64,000 nucleotides of DNA from an uncultured Alphaproteobacteria bacterium (GTDB taxonomy: Bacteria; Pseudomonadota; Alphaproteobacteria; Rhodobacterales; Rhodobacteraceae), in NCBI GenBank assembly GCA_913051655.1, contig CAJXHI010000008.1, positions 1-64,000 of the forward strand, given 5' to 3'. The translations under genes and the position numbers were made by a program. The first letter of the stretch is position 1, and the number at the start of each line of letters is the position of its first letter. The notes beneath the pieces were generated by a model that worked only from the letters and a program-made list of their open reading frames with translations, was not told the origin of the DNA and did no database searches. This document shows, in pieces, positions 11,709 to 21,479 of this stretch.

Positions 11709-12054
11709 CGTGGTCCCAATAATATCACTTGTTTAAGGTGCCTTATGGGCACAATAATGCCCAAATAGCTCATATGCGATAGTATAAACGCCAATACTGA
11801 AACACAAGCCCTAGACTTTAGGTTGTAATATCTGCAAGAATAAAACCTCCCATCGGGCTGAGAAGATCACCTACGCCCGCGCCGCAAACCTGTGGTATCG
11901 AAAACCTTTACAGTAAGAGATGTCCAGTATTCCCAAATCGATCCTCCGGAATTTTCTACAATAGTTCTCCACGCAACATTCGAGAAAAAGAATTATTGGA
12001 AGAGCTCCATCGTGAAACAAATCTGAAAACCGCAATAGAATTATCAAGGGATCA

Positions 12055-13050
12055 TCAACGGTTCACTACAGGGGGAAGTGCGTTAAGTAAATCGCGCCAA
12101 TGGTCCTTTGGGTAAAAAGGATCGGCAGCAAAGATCGCAAGCGCCTTTCCATCTCTGCTATATAACTCCAGTTGCCAATGTTGACCAAACGCAGTGACCC
12201 AAAGCTGGTAAATCTTTTTAGTGTCAATTGAAAAGCTGCGGCTGCCGCCTTGCATGAACATGAGGCCATTTGAGGTATGGTCCATAACTAAGGGTCCACG
12301 ATCCAATTGGAGTATACCTTTTGCGACAACACCACGGATAAAGCTTATTTTTCGATCACAAAGAAACGTCAAAAAGCTACAAAGTGGGTAGCTAGCGACC
12401 TGCCACGCGCGACCTTTGCCTACATGCGGCAAACATTGCAACCGTGTACGTCCTTCGTCGAGAACCATATCATTTAAATGACTTCCCGGATCGCTATCGT
12501 CCCAACTTTCTATGGCCCTTCGCACGGTGGAAAGATGTAATATATCCGATATTGTAGGTTCTTGTGTGATCTCAGTGTGTGGAATTGTTTCAATCATCGA
12601 TAAGATTGCGTGATCACGCAATGTATCCACTTGAACTCTATGCTGAATTAACTCTGCGTCATCCGTCGAAAAAGCAGAACTGAATAGGCCATTCCCAGAC
12701 AAAATACGTGACAAATTTGGGCCAGATTCGGCATTCACGCGTATATCTAAGCGATGTTCTGAATGCGTAACATTAAAGGTGCAAGCTGTCGATTGATAAC
12801 GGCCATAACCGCCAATCCCAGCAATGATTACAGCATCGTTACGAGTTGAAATTAAAGCATTTTCCCACTGCACGCCAGCCAGTGCCAGTGCTGCAATATT
12901 ATTACCCAAAGGAACAACTGTCCCTTGACTTTTTATTTCTTTCAACGTGTCAGGCAACTGTTTTTGGGAAAGAAAACAATTTGCGGTGTCTGACGCGCAA
13001 AGGGACATTTGAATATCCTTAGTAAACATCCCGAACGTAACGTTTTTCAC
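12055..13050 (-). CDS. HemS/ChuX-like heme-utilisation-fold protein
   Basis: C-terminal ...IYQLWVTAFGQHWQLELYSRDGKALAIFAADPFYPKDHWRDLLNALP resembles HemS/HmuS C-terminal repeat; start overlaps upstream gene by 32 bp. Confidence 0.5.
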   Translation of the reverse strand: MKNVTFGMFTKDIQMSLCASDTANCFLSQKQLPDTLKEIKSQGTVVPLGNNIAALALAGVQWENALISTRNDAVIIAGIGGYGRYQSTACTFNVTHSEHRLDIRVNAESGPNLSRILSGNGLFSSAFSTDDAELIQHRVQVDTLRDHAILSMIETIPHTEITQEPTISDILHLSTVRRAIESWDDSDPGSHLNDMVLDEGRTRLQCLPHVGKGRAWQVASYPLCSFLTFLCDRKISFIRGVVAKGILQLDRGPLVMDHTSNGLMFMQGGSRSFSIDTKKIYQLWVTAFGQHWQLELYSRDGKALAIFAADPFYPKDHWRDLLNALPPVVNR

Positions 13051-14773
13051 GTTTAAGGCGGTTAACGTAGCTTATTGTCGCCTCGGGGGTCATACTTCCC
13101 TGGGTTTCGATGATCCCATGTAATGCGTTGTCAACATCTTTGGCCATTTGCGCGGCATCTCCACAAACATAAAAGTAACCACCTTCTTGTAGAAGATTAA
13201 AAAGATCTTTTCCATTTTCTACCATACGATTTTGAACATAAATTTTTTCAGATTGATCGCGGGAAAATGCAAGGTCCAGCCGGTTTAATACACCGCTGTC
13301 GCTCAGAGCCCTGATTTCATCTTCATAAATAAAATCACTTGCCCTGTATCGGTCTCCGAAAAAAAGCCAGTTTGTTCCAGTCGCACTCCGTTCCCTTCGT
13401 TCTTCCAGAAAGGCGCGGAAGGGCGCAATGCCCGTGCCTGGGCCTACCATAATCATCGGCACAGCGTCGTCTTCTGGTACGCGGAAACTTTTGTTTGGAG
13501 ACATAAAGATACCTGCGCTCCGCCCTTTTGATACGTAATCAGACAGAAAAGTGGAGCACACGCCGCCATGAGAACGGTTCTGATACATCCAGCGTACCGC
13601 AGCCACAGTCAAGTGAACTTCACCTTTATGCGCCTTGGGGCTGGAAGAGATGGAGTATGCGCGGTGTTGCAATGGTTTTAGCCAGCTGAGAACTTCAGAA
13701 ACACTAAGCTTCAAAGACGGATTTAGATTCATCAAATCCAATGCATCTTTGCCCCAAAGGAAATGTGCAAGTGCGTCTTTGTCTCCGCTCTTCACTACAA
13801 AGCTCAGTTCATCATGTTTCATGAGCGGCTCTAGTGCACGTATCATATCACGGGAGGGTGTCATGATTTCGTACTTACTTTGTAGCAAATCGCCCAAAGA
13901 TCTGTCTTCGTGATCTATAGCGTCGTCTGCCTTTGCACCCAAACGGTCGAGCCAGCCATTGACCAGATCCGGAGAATTAAAGGGCATCACGCCAAGAGCG
14001 TCACCAGCCTCATATTTCATTCCACTATCGCCTAAGTCAAAGGCGATGTGACGGATTTCCTTACCCGAACCTGGACCAGAAAGGATACGGTTTTCGAGCA
14101 TAGTTGAATTGAATGGATTTTTACGTCCCCAAACTGGTTTCGTTTTGTCTGCTACGACAGTCGGTGCTGCGTCAGGAATATCCACGACATCAGGCAATAC
14201 ATCGGCGATCCATTTTTCAGCTAGATCTTCATAATCTATATCGCAATCAACTCGATCGGTTAAACGTTTTGCGCCGAGTTGTTCAAGCCGAGTGTCAATA
14301 AGCCTTCCTGCTTGGCAGAAAAATTCATAGCTGGTATCACCCAAAGCCAGAACACCATAGTTTAAGTTTTCGAGCCTGGGTGCCGTCGAGGCTGACAAAG
14401 CTTCCCAAAAAAGATGAGCATTGTCCGGCATTTCGCCTTCTCCATAAGTGGATACTACTACCAGCAAATTTTGCATGGACACTAATGTGTCCATATCTAT
14501 ATCGTCCAGCTCTGCTAAACGGGGCGCAAAGCCTTTGCTACGTGCCTTTTCGCCTACATCGGTTGCAATAATCTCTGCGGTTCCAGTCTGTGTGCCGTAA
14601 AGGATATCAATGGACTTGGCCGATATAGGTTCAACGTCTATCGCAACGGGGGCTGCGCCTGCGATGGCGATGCGCGAATGGAGGCCTGCGAGAAACCCGC
14701 CCAGCCAGTTTTTCTGTTCATTGGTAAAGGGTGCATCGTTCGGGATATACGGTACTTTGGTTGTGGTCTCCAT
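13019..14773 (-). CDS. Diflavin reductase, CysJ/CPR-type (flavodoxin-FAD-NADPH domains)
   Basis: ILYGTQTGTAEIIATDVGEKA (FMN), HRAYSISSSPKAHKGEVHLTVAAVRW (FAD), MIMVGPGTGIAPFRAFLEERR and FYVCGDAAQMAKDV (NADPH). Confidence 0.93.
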   Translation of the reverse strand: METTTKVPYIPNDAPFTNEQKNWLGGFLAGLHSRIAIAGAAPVAIDVEPISAKSIDILYGTQTGTAEIIATDVGEKARSKGFAPRLAELDDIDMDTLVSMQNLLVVVSTYGEGEMPDNAHLFWEALSASTAPRLENLNYGVLALGDTSYEFFCQAGRLIDTRLEQLGAKRLTDRVDCDIDYEDLAEKWIADVLPDVVDIPDAAPTVVADKTKPVWGRKNPFNSTMLENRILSGPGSGKEIRHIAFDLGDSGMKYEAGDALGVMPFNSPDLVNGWLDRLGAKADDAIDHEDRSLGDLLQSKYEIMTPSRDMIRALEPLMKHDELSFVVKSGDKDALAHFLWGKDALDLMNLNPSLKLSVSEVLSWLKPLQHRAYSISSSPKAHKGEVHLTVAAVRWMYQNRSHGGVCSTFLSDYVSKGRSAGIFMSPNKSFRVPEDDAVPMIMVGPGTGIAPFRAFLEERRERSATGTNWLFFGDRYRASDFIYEDEIRALSDSGVLNRLDLAFSRDQSEKIYVQNRMVENGKDLFNLLQEGGYFYVCGDAAQMAKDVDNALHGIIETQGSMTPEATISYVNRLKREKRYVRDVY

Positions 14774-14778
14774 CTAAG

Positions 14779-17700
14779 TCACTCCGCAGCAGTTCGGGCT
14801 ATCAAATCAGGCAGCGCGTTTTGGCAAAATAGAGCGTCAAAGCTTGGGATTTGTCCTAGAGCAGCGCGGTTCTTGCGATCTTGGTGCAATATCCAACCGT
14901 AGGTGCCGGGGCTGTCCATGCTTAGTACATTGCGCAGAGAAAGAGCACGTTTGAAATCATTCAAGCGCTTGTTTGAAACCAGCACTGCAAGCCCATCTTC
15001 ATCATAGGCATCCAAAGCTTTCCTTGCATGTTTGGCGAGCGCAGACATGAGAGCGAAATCTTCCGCCAGGATGAGCATTCGAGCGGCTTTGTCCTTTTCC
15101 TTACGGTCAGAGATGTCAACACGCTTTGAAGCAAGTTTTTGAGCTTGTTCCAACACGGTATAGCTGTTCAAAAGACGATACATTTCCTCTGTATCGGCCT
15201 CACCATAAGCTGGTGTTAACCCTCCGTGAATCGGTTGTTCCCGTTTCCAAGCTGACTTCAAGATCATGATTTGATGAGCTGCAAGTGCGTTGGACAATTC
15301 GTCTAGTAAGTCCTTTCGCGTTCGAGTCTCTAGGATCACATCTGCGTCCTGGTATTGCAACAGAGCTTTGGGCATGATCCATACCATACGGGTTCGGGTT
15401 TCTTGCCAATTTTCCATAAGGGACTGGCCTAGTTTAGAACCTGTAGCAGCGATGTGCCAATTGAGCATTTGCATGATGGCGTCTTCGTGAATTTCCGCGT
15501 GATGAGAACCATCCATTAAGTTTCCCATACAAACGGAGTCTGCGCTGATCATATCTGGTAAATGCCCTTCCGGATCATATTGATAGGCGAAGCCTCCGGA
15601 CATGCCGTTGCCGTAACCCTTGGCAAATTTGCCTAAGTTTAAGATTGCGCCATTTGTCATGTATTCGCCACAAAAATCACCTACACCCTCTACAACAACT
15701 GTGGCACCGGAGTTTCGCACGGCAAATCGATCGCCTGCTTGACCTTCAATGAATGTTTGGCCACCCGTTGCTCCAAAAAGGGCGAAGTTTCCGATAAGAA
15801 CATTTTCTTCAGGCCGTCCGCCACCGGGAGAACGTATAATGATTTGACCACCTGAAGCCCCTTTGCCAACACCATCATTGCAAGTACCAGTATGATCCAT
15901 GACCATCCCGTCATTGCAAAAGGCTCCAAAGCTTTGGCCCGCAGAACCACTGGTGACAACGCGTACCGTTTGCCGATCCAGATACCGCCTCCCACGACTG
16001 TCCTCCAAAGCCCATATCGGACAGTCATCTAATTCGTAGTTAAGGATACGTTCAAGATCTATACCAAGCTGTCCGCCGATCGTCTTGTCTCGGTTGTTGA
16101 GCGGGCGATTCGGACGAAGTTCAATTGTTTTTTCGTCACCTGTTACAAGCCTTGTTCGCACTTGATCGATAAGCGCGTCGTCGACCTCGAAATTGCGCTC
16201 CAAATAAATCGGGTCTTCGATTTTGATTTCTTGCGCCCGCTGCAGCATTGGCCGCAAATTCAGTTGCCCTACCGAGGAAGGGTGGTCGAGCAAATGCAAA
16301 AGATCTGCCCGACCACGCGCTTCGTCTAAAGATTTTAGACCGAGGTTCGCCAAAATTTCCCTTACCTCATGAGCGATATTCAAAAGGTACTGTGCCAAAG
16401 CGCGCGCATCACCATCAAATGCTTCAGGGTTTGTAGTCAAACCTGCGGGACATTTCACATTACAGTTTTTCGCCATAACGCATTTTAACATCATTAAGGC
16501 GGTTGTTCCGAATTCGAAACTATCGCCGCCGAGAAGGGAGGCTTTGACGACATCAGAGCCTGTTTGCATTGCACCGGAACAACGCAACTTGACTTTTTGC
16601 CGAATACCGTTTGCACAAAGAGCTTGATGGACTTCCGCAATTCCAATTTCTGCTGCGCGGCCTGTGTATTTAAGTGATGTCACGGCAGCTGCTCCTGTAC
16701 CGCCGGTATTACCTGCCACATTAATTAAATCGGCACCTGCCTTAGCCACGCCAACGGCAATTGTTCCAATGCCTTCGGACGAGACAAGCTTTACGATGAC
16801 CCGTACCCTAGCTGCCTTTGCATCATGGATTAACTGGCCTAGATCCTCGATTGAATAAGTATCATGATGAGGTGGAGGGCTGATCAATTCCACACCGGGT
16901 GTGCCGCCCCGCGCGGCAGCGATTTCAACGGTCACTTTTGGTGCTGGCAGCTGCCCTCCTTCGCCCGGTTTGGCCCCTTGACCAATTTTGATCTCTATCT
17001 CTTCTAAATTGGGGTCAGCTAGGTAACCAGCCCAGACCCCAAAACGGCCCGACGCAAACTGCTTGATACGGCTTGAACGAATAGTCCCATATCGGCTTAG
17101 GTGCTCACCTCCTTCACCAGAATTTGACATGCCACCAACCATATTCGTACCATGTGCGACGGCCTCATGCGCTGACGCCACGAGTGCACCATGAGACATG
17201 GCGCCTGATGCCAGTCGTTTGGTAATTTCAGAGGCGGGTTGTACATCTTGAAGTTTGATGCGCTCGGGTGCAGGCCGAATGCGGGAAAGGTAATCCTGTG
17301 CTGGGCCCTTTGTAGCGATCCTCACGGAACCTTTGGTGATGTAGTGGCCCTCAATATCGGCGCCAAACCGTTCTACAAAAGTCTCGGCCAATATATCAAG
17401 ACGACCAATATCCTGCGAGTTTGGCCCTGTCAGACGCAAAAAGAAATTACCCTCACCTACCGCATCAACTTGCAGGCCCCGGATCACGAAATCCATATTC
17501 CCAGCTCTGTTAAATAGCATTAATTCACGTTTCATTTCCTCGACCGTATTGAGGAAAGTGATGTCAGCCGGGAAGGCCAACACATCACGCAAAGCAGCAG
17601 GACGGCGATGTCTTTCTTTGGCTATCATACGGCTGAAATCGCGATAGCCTGGCGTTATCACAAAGCTATCGATCTGATCTGCTGTTAGTTTCTCGAATGA

Positions 17701-20238
17701 CGTATTCACGTAACTGTTTTCATGGATTCCGAACGCATCGTCCATCTGCCTTAATGTCATCAGCCGTAACGGATCGTTCTCTCCTTCACCTGTTGCAAAA
17801 GAAATAGGCTCTTCTGTTAGGTCTACAAACCCACGCACAGCTGCTACGCCGTAACTATGGCCAGCACCTTCGGAACGTTCTTTAAAAAGTCCCAAGATTG
17901 GAATGTCTTTATCCGTTTCAACGGTAAGAGCTCGTCTATGCCAATCGGTCACCGATTGAGCAATGGTATCAAATTTCACGCCGCCCACTGGGGTCTTAAT
18001 ATTCGGCAAATATTTCTTGAACACTGGGTCATTTGTGTCGAGGAAATTTGGCTCAAAAAATTCACCCCCCGAATAGCTTTCGACGGTACACAGCCCAACC
18101 TTACCCATCGTCTTCATTAGAGCTTTTTCAGCGGCTTTCCTGAACCTAAAAAAGGCTGGCCCCGCATCTTTTCCAAACAGTTCTTCGGCGCGCATTCGAA
18201 CCGCCAATGGATAAACGGCTGCAGCTCCGAAACCTAACGCGCAAGCGATGTGGTGAGATGAAGCGATTTGGCCACTTTCCACCACTAGTGATACCTTGAA
18301 CCTTAGCCCCTCTTCGATAAGCTTCTGGTTTATGGCGGAAACCACTAATGTCATCGGTATAGCAGCCCGCATTTTCGAAATGTGGCGGTCCGTGACTATG
18401 ACAATCCCACCCTTGTGTCGCGCAAAATCTGCGATATCACTAGCCACTTTATCAATAGCATCGACAAGTGATCGCGCGTTGGCTTGCTCGTTGTCCAAAA
18501 TAGGTTCATACAAAATGTCAAAATGTGCCCAAGGGGTATCTAGTTGTGCTTTGATTTTCAGCATCTCTACCATGCTTATAATGGGAGATTTCACAACAAT
18601 TTGTCTGGATTGACTTCGCCCTAGATGGGGCTTTTCGCCGAGCGCCACGCGCAACGTCATCCCATCCGCCTCTCTAATTGAGTCAAGTGGAGGGTTTGTC
18701 ACTTGAGCAAATCGCTGACTGAAATATTTGGCGACCCCGCCTTCATTGTCTGACAGTGCATTGATTGCATTGCCATATCCCATTGCTGAAATCTTTTCTA
18801 TTCCCGTTTGCAGCATTGGGTCCATAAGGAATTTAAAACTTTCTTGATTGTGAGTGTAGGCCACATAGCGAGCTGCGTTGCTCAAATCGCCTTTGTAGCG
18901 TATAGCAGCCTTAGCTGGATTTTCTTGCGCCTCTGTCAGATCACAAATTTTGATCTGAGCCTCTTCTAACAGCGCGGAGTAATTTTTTTTCGTCGCTAAA
19001 GTTTGCAACGCTTCATCTGTTGAATAAGTCTTTTTTTTCAAATGATCATAGTAAATCATTCCGCCCGCTTCAACTCTTCCACGACGTAGTATTGTTTCCG
19101 GTGGAAAGTCAATTTGGCCTGCCTCAGACATAACAGCGAGATATTCTTCGGTTTCGACTGACCGCAAAGGTCGCAATCCTAGCCGGTCGAGCCGCGCGCC
19201 AATTATATTTCCATCTCCGAAGATCAGTGCGGCTGGACCATCGTTTTTTTCTTCGGAAAGCGAAAAATACTCTAGCATCGCCCGCGCTTCCGGTGTCAGC
19301 CTCATATCATTTTCCCACGCTGGTGGCATCATCGCGACAACAGCTGTTACAAGATCAAGGCCTTCACCATAAACGCGCGAATTTAGTGTCTGATCGAGGC
19401 GACAACTGTCCGATTGCCCCTTCGGCCGGATTATGGAGGTATTGCGAGACAAGGCAATAGCTGTCTCGGACAATCTATTTTTCTTGTCAGTATTTAACTC
19501 TCCATTGTGCGCCATTAAGCGAAATGGTTGCGCCATTGACGGGTGCGGGTCTGTGTTTGTAGAAAACCGTGTATGGAAATAAATTGTGTGGACCTCATGT
19601 TCTGGGTCTGAAAGATCTTTAAAATAGGGTATGATTTCCCAAGAATTCAGTCGTCCTTTGAGTACCTGCATCCGTGACGACAATGAAAGGGGGTAAAGAC
19701 CCTCCAATTTTGGATTTGTATAGGCCTCCGCCTCAATCTCTAAGAGTGCACTGTGAATTCGGCGGTCAAAGCTTAGCCGCTCCATACCTTCTGGTGCAAC
19801 GAAAATCCACTGCACAATCGGTAACTGATATTTGGTTGAACGTACCCCAATAACATCGTTGTTGACAGGCACGTGGCGAATGGATCGTGTCTTAAACCCC
19901 GCGTTGTCTACTGCGGTTTCGATAAGCTGAGCAGCCAGGTTATGATGTACTGCATCAGAAGGTAGAAAAAAGTTTCCAACGCCAAACAGCCCAGGGGTTA
20001 GGTTAGAACCTGTAAGTTTTTTAAAGAATCTTAACGAAAGATCAATTGATATTCCTGCACCATCGCCTACACCTTCCGATGACATACCGCCCCTGTGCGG
20101 TACGGCGCAAAGCGCTTCGTTCCCTCGAGTAATAATATCATGGGTTTGTATGCTGTCCTTTCGTGTCAAGAAGCCGACACCGCATGCGCTGTGTTCGCAT
20201 TCTGGATCATAAAGCAAGGACGTAGAGGGTTTTTTCAC
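14779..20238 (-). CDS. GltB-like glutamate synthase large subunit, long variant (1819 aa)
   Basis: N-terminal ACGVGF amidotransferase, FMN/Fe-S synthase core (GGMSNSGEGGE, CVMAKNCNVKCPAG), GXGXG beta-helix, ~200-aa C-terminal extension. Confidence 0.92.
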   Translation of the reverse strand: MKKPSTSLLYDPECEHSACGVGFLTRKDSIQTHDIITRGNEALCAVPHRGGMSSEGVGDGAGISIDLSLRFFKKLTGSNLTPGLFGVGNFFLPSDAVHHNLAAQLIETAVDNAGFKTRSIRHVPVNNDVIGVRSTKYQLPIVQWIFVAPEGMERLSFDRRIHSALLEIEAEAYTNPKLEGLYPLSLSSRMQVLKGRLNSWEIIPYFKDLSDPEHEVHTIYFHTRFSTNTDPHPSMAQPFRLMAHNGELNTDKKNRLSETAIALSRNTSIIRPKGQSDSCRLDQTLNSRVYGEGLDLVTAVVAMMPPAWENDMRLTPEARAMLEYFSLSEEKNDGPAALIFGDGNIIGARLDRLGLRPLRSVETEEYLAVMSEAGQIDFPPETILRRGRVEAGGMIYYDHLKKKTYSTDEALQTLATKKNYSALLEEAQIKICDLTEAQENPAKAAIRYKGDLSNAARYVAYTHNQESFKFLMDPMLQTGIEKISAMGYGNAINALSDNEGGVAKYFSQRFAQVTNPPLDSIREADGMTLRVALGEKPHLGRSQSRQIVVKSPIISMVEMLKIKAQLDTPWAHFDILYEPILDNEQANARSLVDAIDKVASDIADFARHKGGIVIVTDRHISKMRAAIPMTLVVSAINQKLIEEGLRFKVSLVVESGQIASSHHIACALGFGAAAVYPLAVRMRAEELFGKDAGPAFFRFRKAAEKALMKTMGKVGLCTVESYSGGEFFEPNFLDTNDPVFKKYLPNIKTPVGGVKFDTIAQSVTDWHRRALTVETDKDIPILGLFKERSEGAGHSYGVAAVRGFVDLTEEPISFATGEGENDPLRLMTLRQMDDAFGIHENSYVNTSFEKLTADQIDSFVITPGYRDFSRMIAKERHRRPAALRDVLAFPADITFLNTVEEMKRELMLFNRAGNMDFVIRGLQVDAVGEGNFFLRLTGPNSQDIGRLDILAETFVERFGADIEGHYITKGSVRIATKGPAQDYLSRIRPAPERIKLQDVQPASEITKRLASGAMSHGALVASAHEAVAHGTNMVGGMSNSGEGGEHLSRYGTIRSSRIKQFASGRFGVWAGYLADPNLEEIEIKIGQGAKPGEGGQLPAPKVTVEIAAARGGTPGVELISPPPHHDTYSIEDLGQLIHDAKAARVRVIVKLVSSEGIGTIAVGVAKAGADLINVAGNTGGTGAAAVTSLKYTGRAAEIGIAEVHQALCANGIRQKVKLRCSGAMQTGSDVVKASLLGGDSFEFGTTALMMLKCVMAKNCNVKCPAGLTTNPEAFDGDARALAQYLLNIAHEVREILANLGLKSLDEARGRADLLHLLDHPSSVGQLNLRPMLQRAQEIKIEDPIYLERNFEVDDALIDQVRTRLVTGDEKTIELRPNRPLNNRDKTIGGQLGIDLERILNYELDDCPIWALEDSRGRRYLDRQTVRVVTSGSAGQSFGAFCNDGMVMDHTGTCNDGVGKGASGGQIIIRSPGGGRPEENVLIGNFALFGATGGQTFIEGQAGDRFAVRNSGATVVVEGVGDFCGEYMTNGAILNLGKFAKGYGNGMSGGFAYQYDPEGHLPDMISADSVCMGNLMDGSHHAEIHEDAIMQMLNWHIAATGSKLGQSLMENWQETRTRMVWIMPKALLQYQDADVILETRTRKDLLDELSNALAAHQIMILKSAWKREQPIHGGLTPAYGEADTEEMYRLLNSYTVLEQAQKLASKRVDISDRKEKDKAARMLILAEDFALMSALAKHARKALDAYDEDGLAVLVSNKRLNDFKRALSLRNVLSMDSPGTYGWILHQDRKNRAALGQIPSFDALFCQNALPDLIARTAAE

Positions 20239-21245
20239 AAAACATTCTCCAACCTAGTGCATTGTTCAATTAGTCTGAACTGGCTTTGCATAAATATGGG
20301 GATTACTGGCGCTGGCTCACTTCTGAGTCGCATGCTGGTTCCGCTGTCTTATGCGTATCCATCGTGATTTGCAACACCACGAGATCTTTTATACCGCCTA
20401 ACGCATTTGAAAACCGTTTCAAACATTAGGCCATCGTCAAATTTTTGACTAATGCCACGATTTAACCTTTTAGGCGCGGCAGATATCAGTGGGTCAGTGT
20501 AACTTGAGAAAACACATCCGTGCAGAATGATTTCGAAGCTTTGATACATAATCTTTGCACTAACGCATAACAGCAGTGGATCATGGTTTAAGAAGAGAGA
20601 CAGTTGCACACTTTATAAACATTGAAACTATTTACGCCTCAAAAAGCAGATTTGGGCGTATACGCTCGTAACCAGCACTCAGAAAAACATCTGATATCAG
20701 ATTAAATGTGTGGGTGAGTTTTCACTGTCAGAATTGAATGCTAATCAAGGATTTAAGTTTAGCACAACGTGATGGAAAATGGTGTAATATTGCTTAAATT
20801 AGGAGATTATTTGCGCCCATTAAAGCTCTGGTCAATCTAGGATTTGATGAATTTTGACAAAATTTTCAGAACATATTTTCATGTATCTATCAGCAAGACG
20901 TAGAGAAAGGAAAAACTCGAATACCGATGCAAGACTTCGCACTCCTCTCAATTAAAATTATTTGTTCTGAAATTGACGACGAAATGCGCCGGCTTATTGC
21001 ACTATTATCAGACAATGGGGTGAGGTTTTCTGTGGCCTGTGGGTTGATGCGCGAAGATATCTTTCTAAGCGAAGAAAATCCGCATTTATTGGTGAGACCG
21101 CGCTAGTGCAGGCATCTGAAGACATCTACCAGCGAGCTTATGCTTTCGTTTGTGACTAGTTTGGGATGCAAATAAAGCACTCAAATGTTCAAGTATAAAG
21201 TTCTTGTTCCCAAAATATTGTAATTAAGAAGGTGTAAATGCAAAA

Positions 21246-21467
21246 TTGGCCAGCGTTGTGCTGAACAAATTGTCAAAGGGCAGGGTGCCAAAAGATTGTG
21301 TTGTTTATTCATTTCGACATAGTTGTCGCGATAAATTACGCGCTATTGAAAGCACATCAAAAATAGTTGTTGAACAAGGCGAGTGGAGCGTAACAGGGAT
21401 TAGTACTTCTTACAGACCCGTTTTAAACCATGGTATTAAAGCAACAATATATAAGCCAACTGTTTAA
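21246..21467 (+). pseudogene. Tyrosine recombinase (phage integrase) C-terminal remnant
   Basis: NAKLASVVLNKLSKGRVPKDCVVYSFRHSCRDKLRAIESTSKIVVEQGEWSVTGISTSY retains the HxxR-box-like SFRHSCRDKLR; the rest of the protein is absent. Confidence 0.7.
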
Positions 21468-21479
21468 TGTGACTCAAGT

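Noticed and set aside
15200-19500. Many 60-110 aa ORFs on both strands inside the gltB-like gene
   Set aside because: Shadow ORFs of a well-supported long CDS; no family character of their own.
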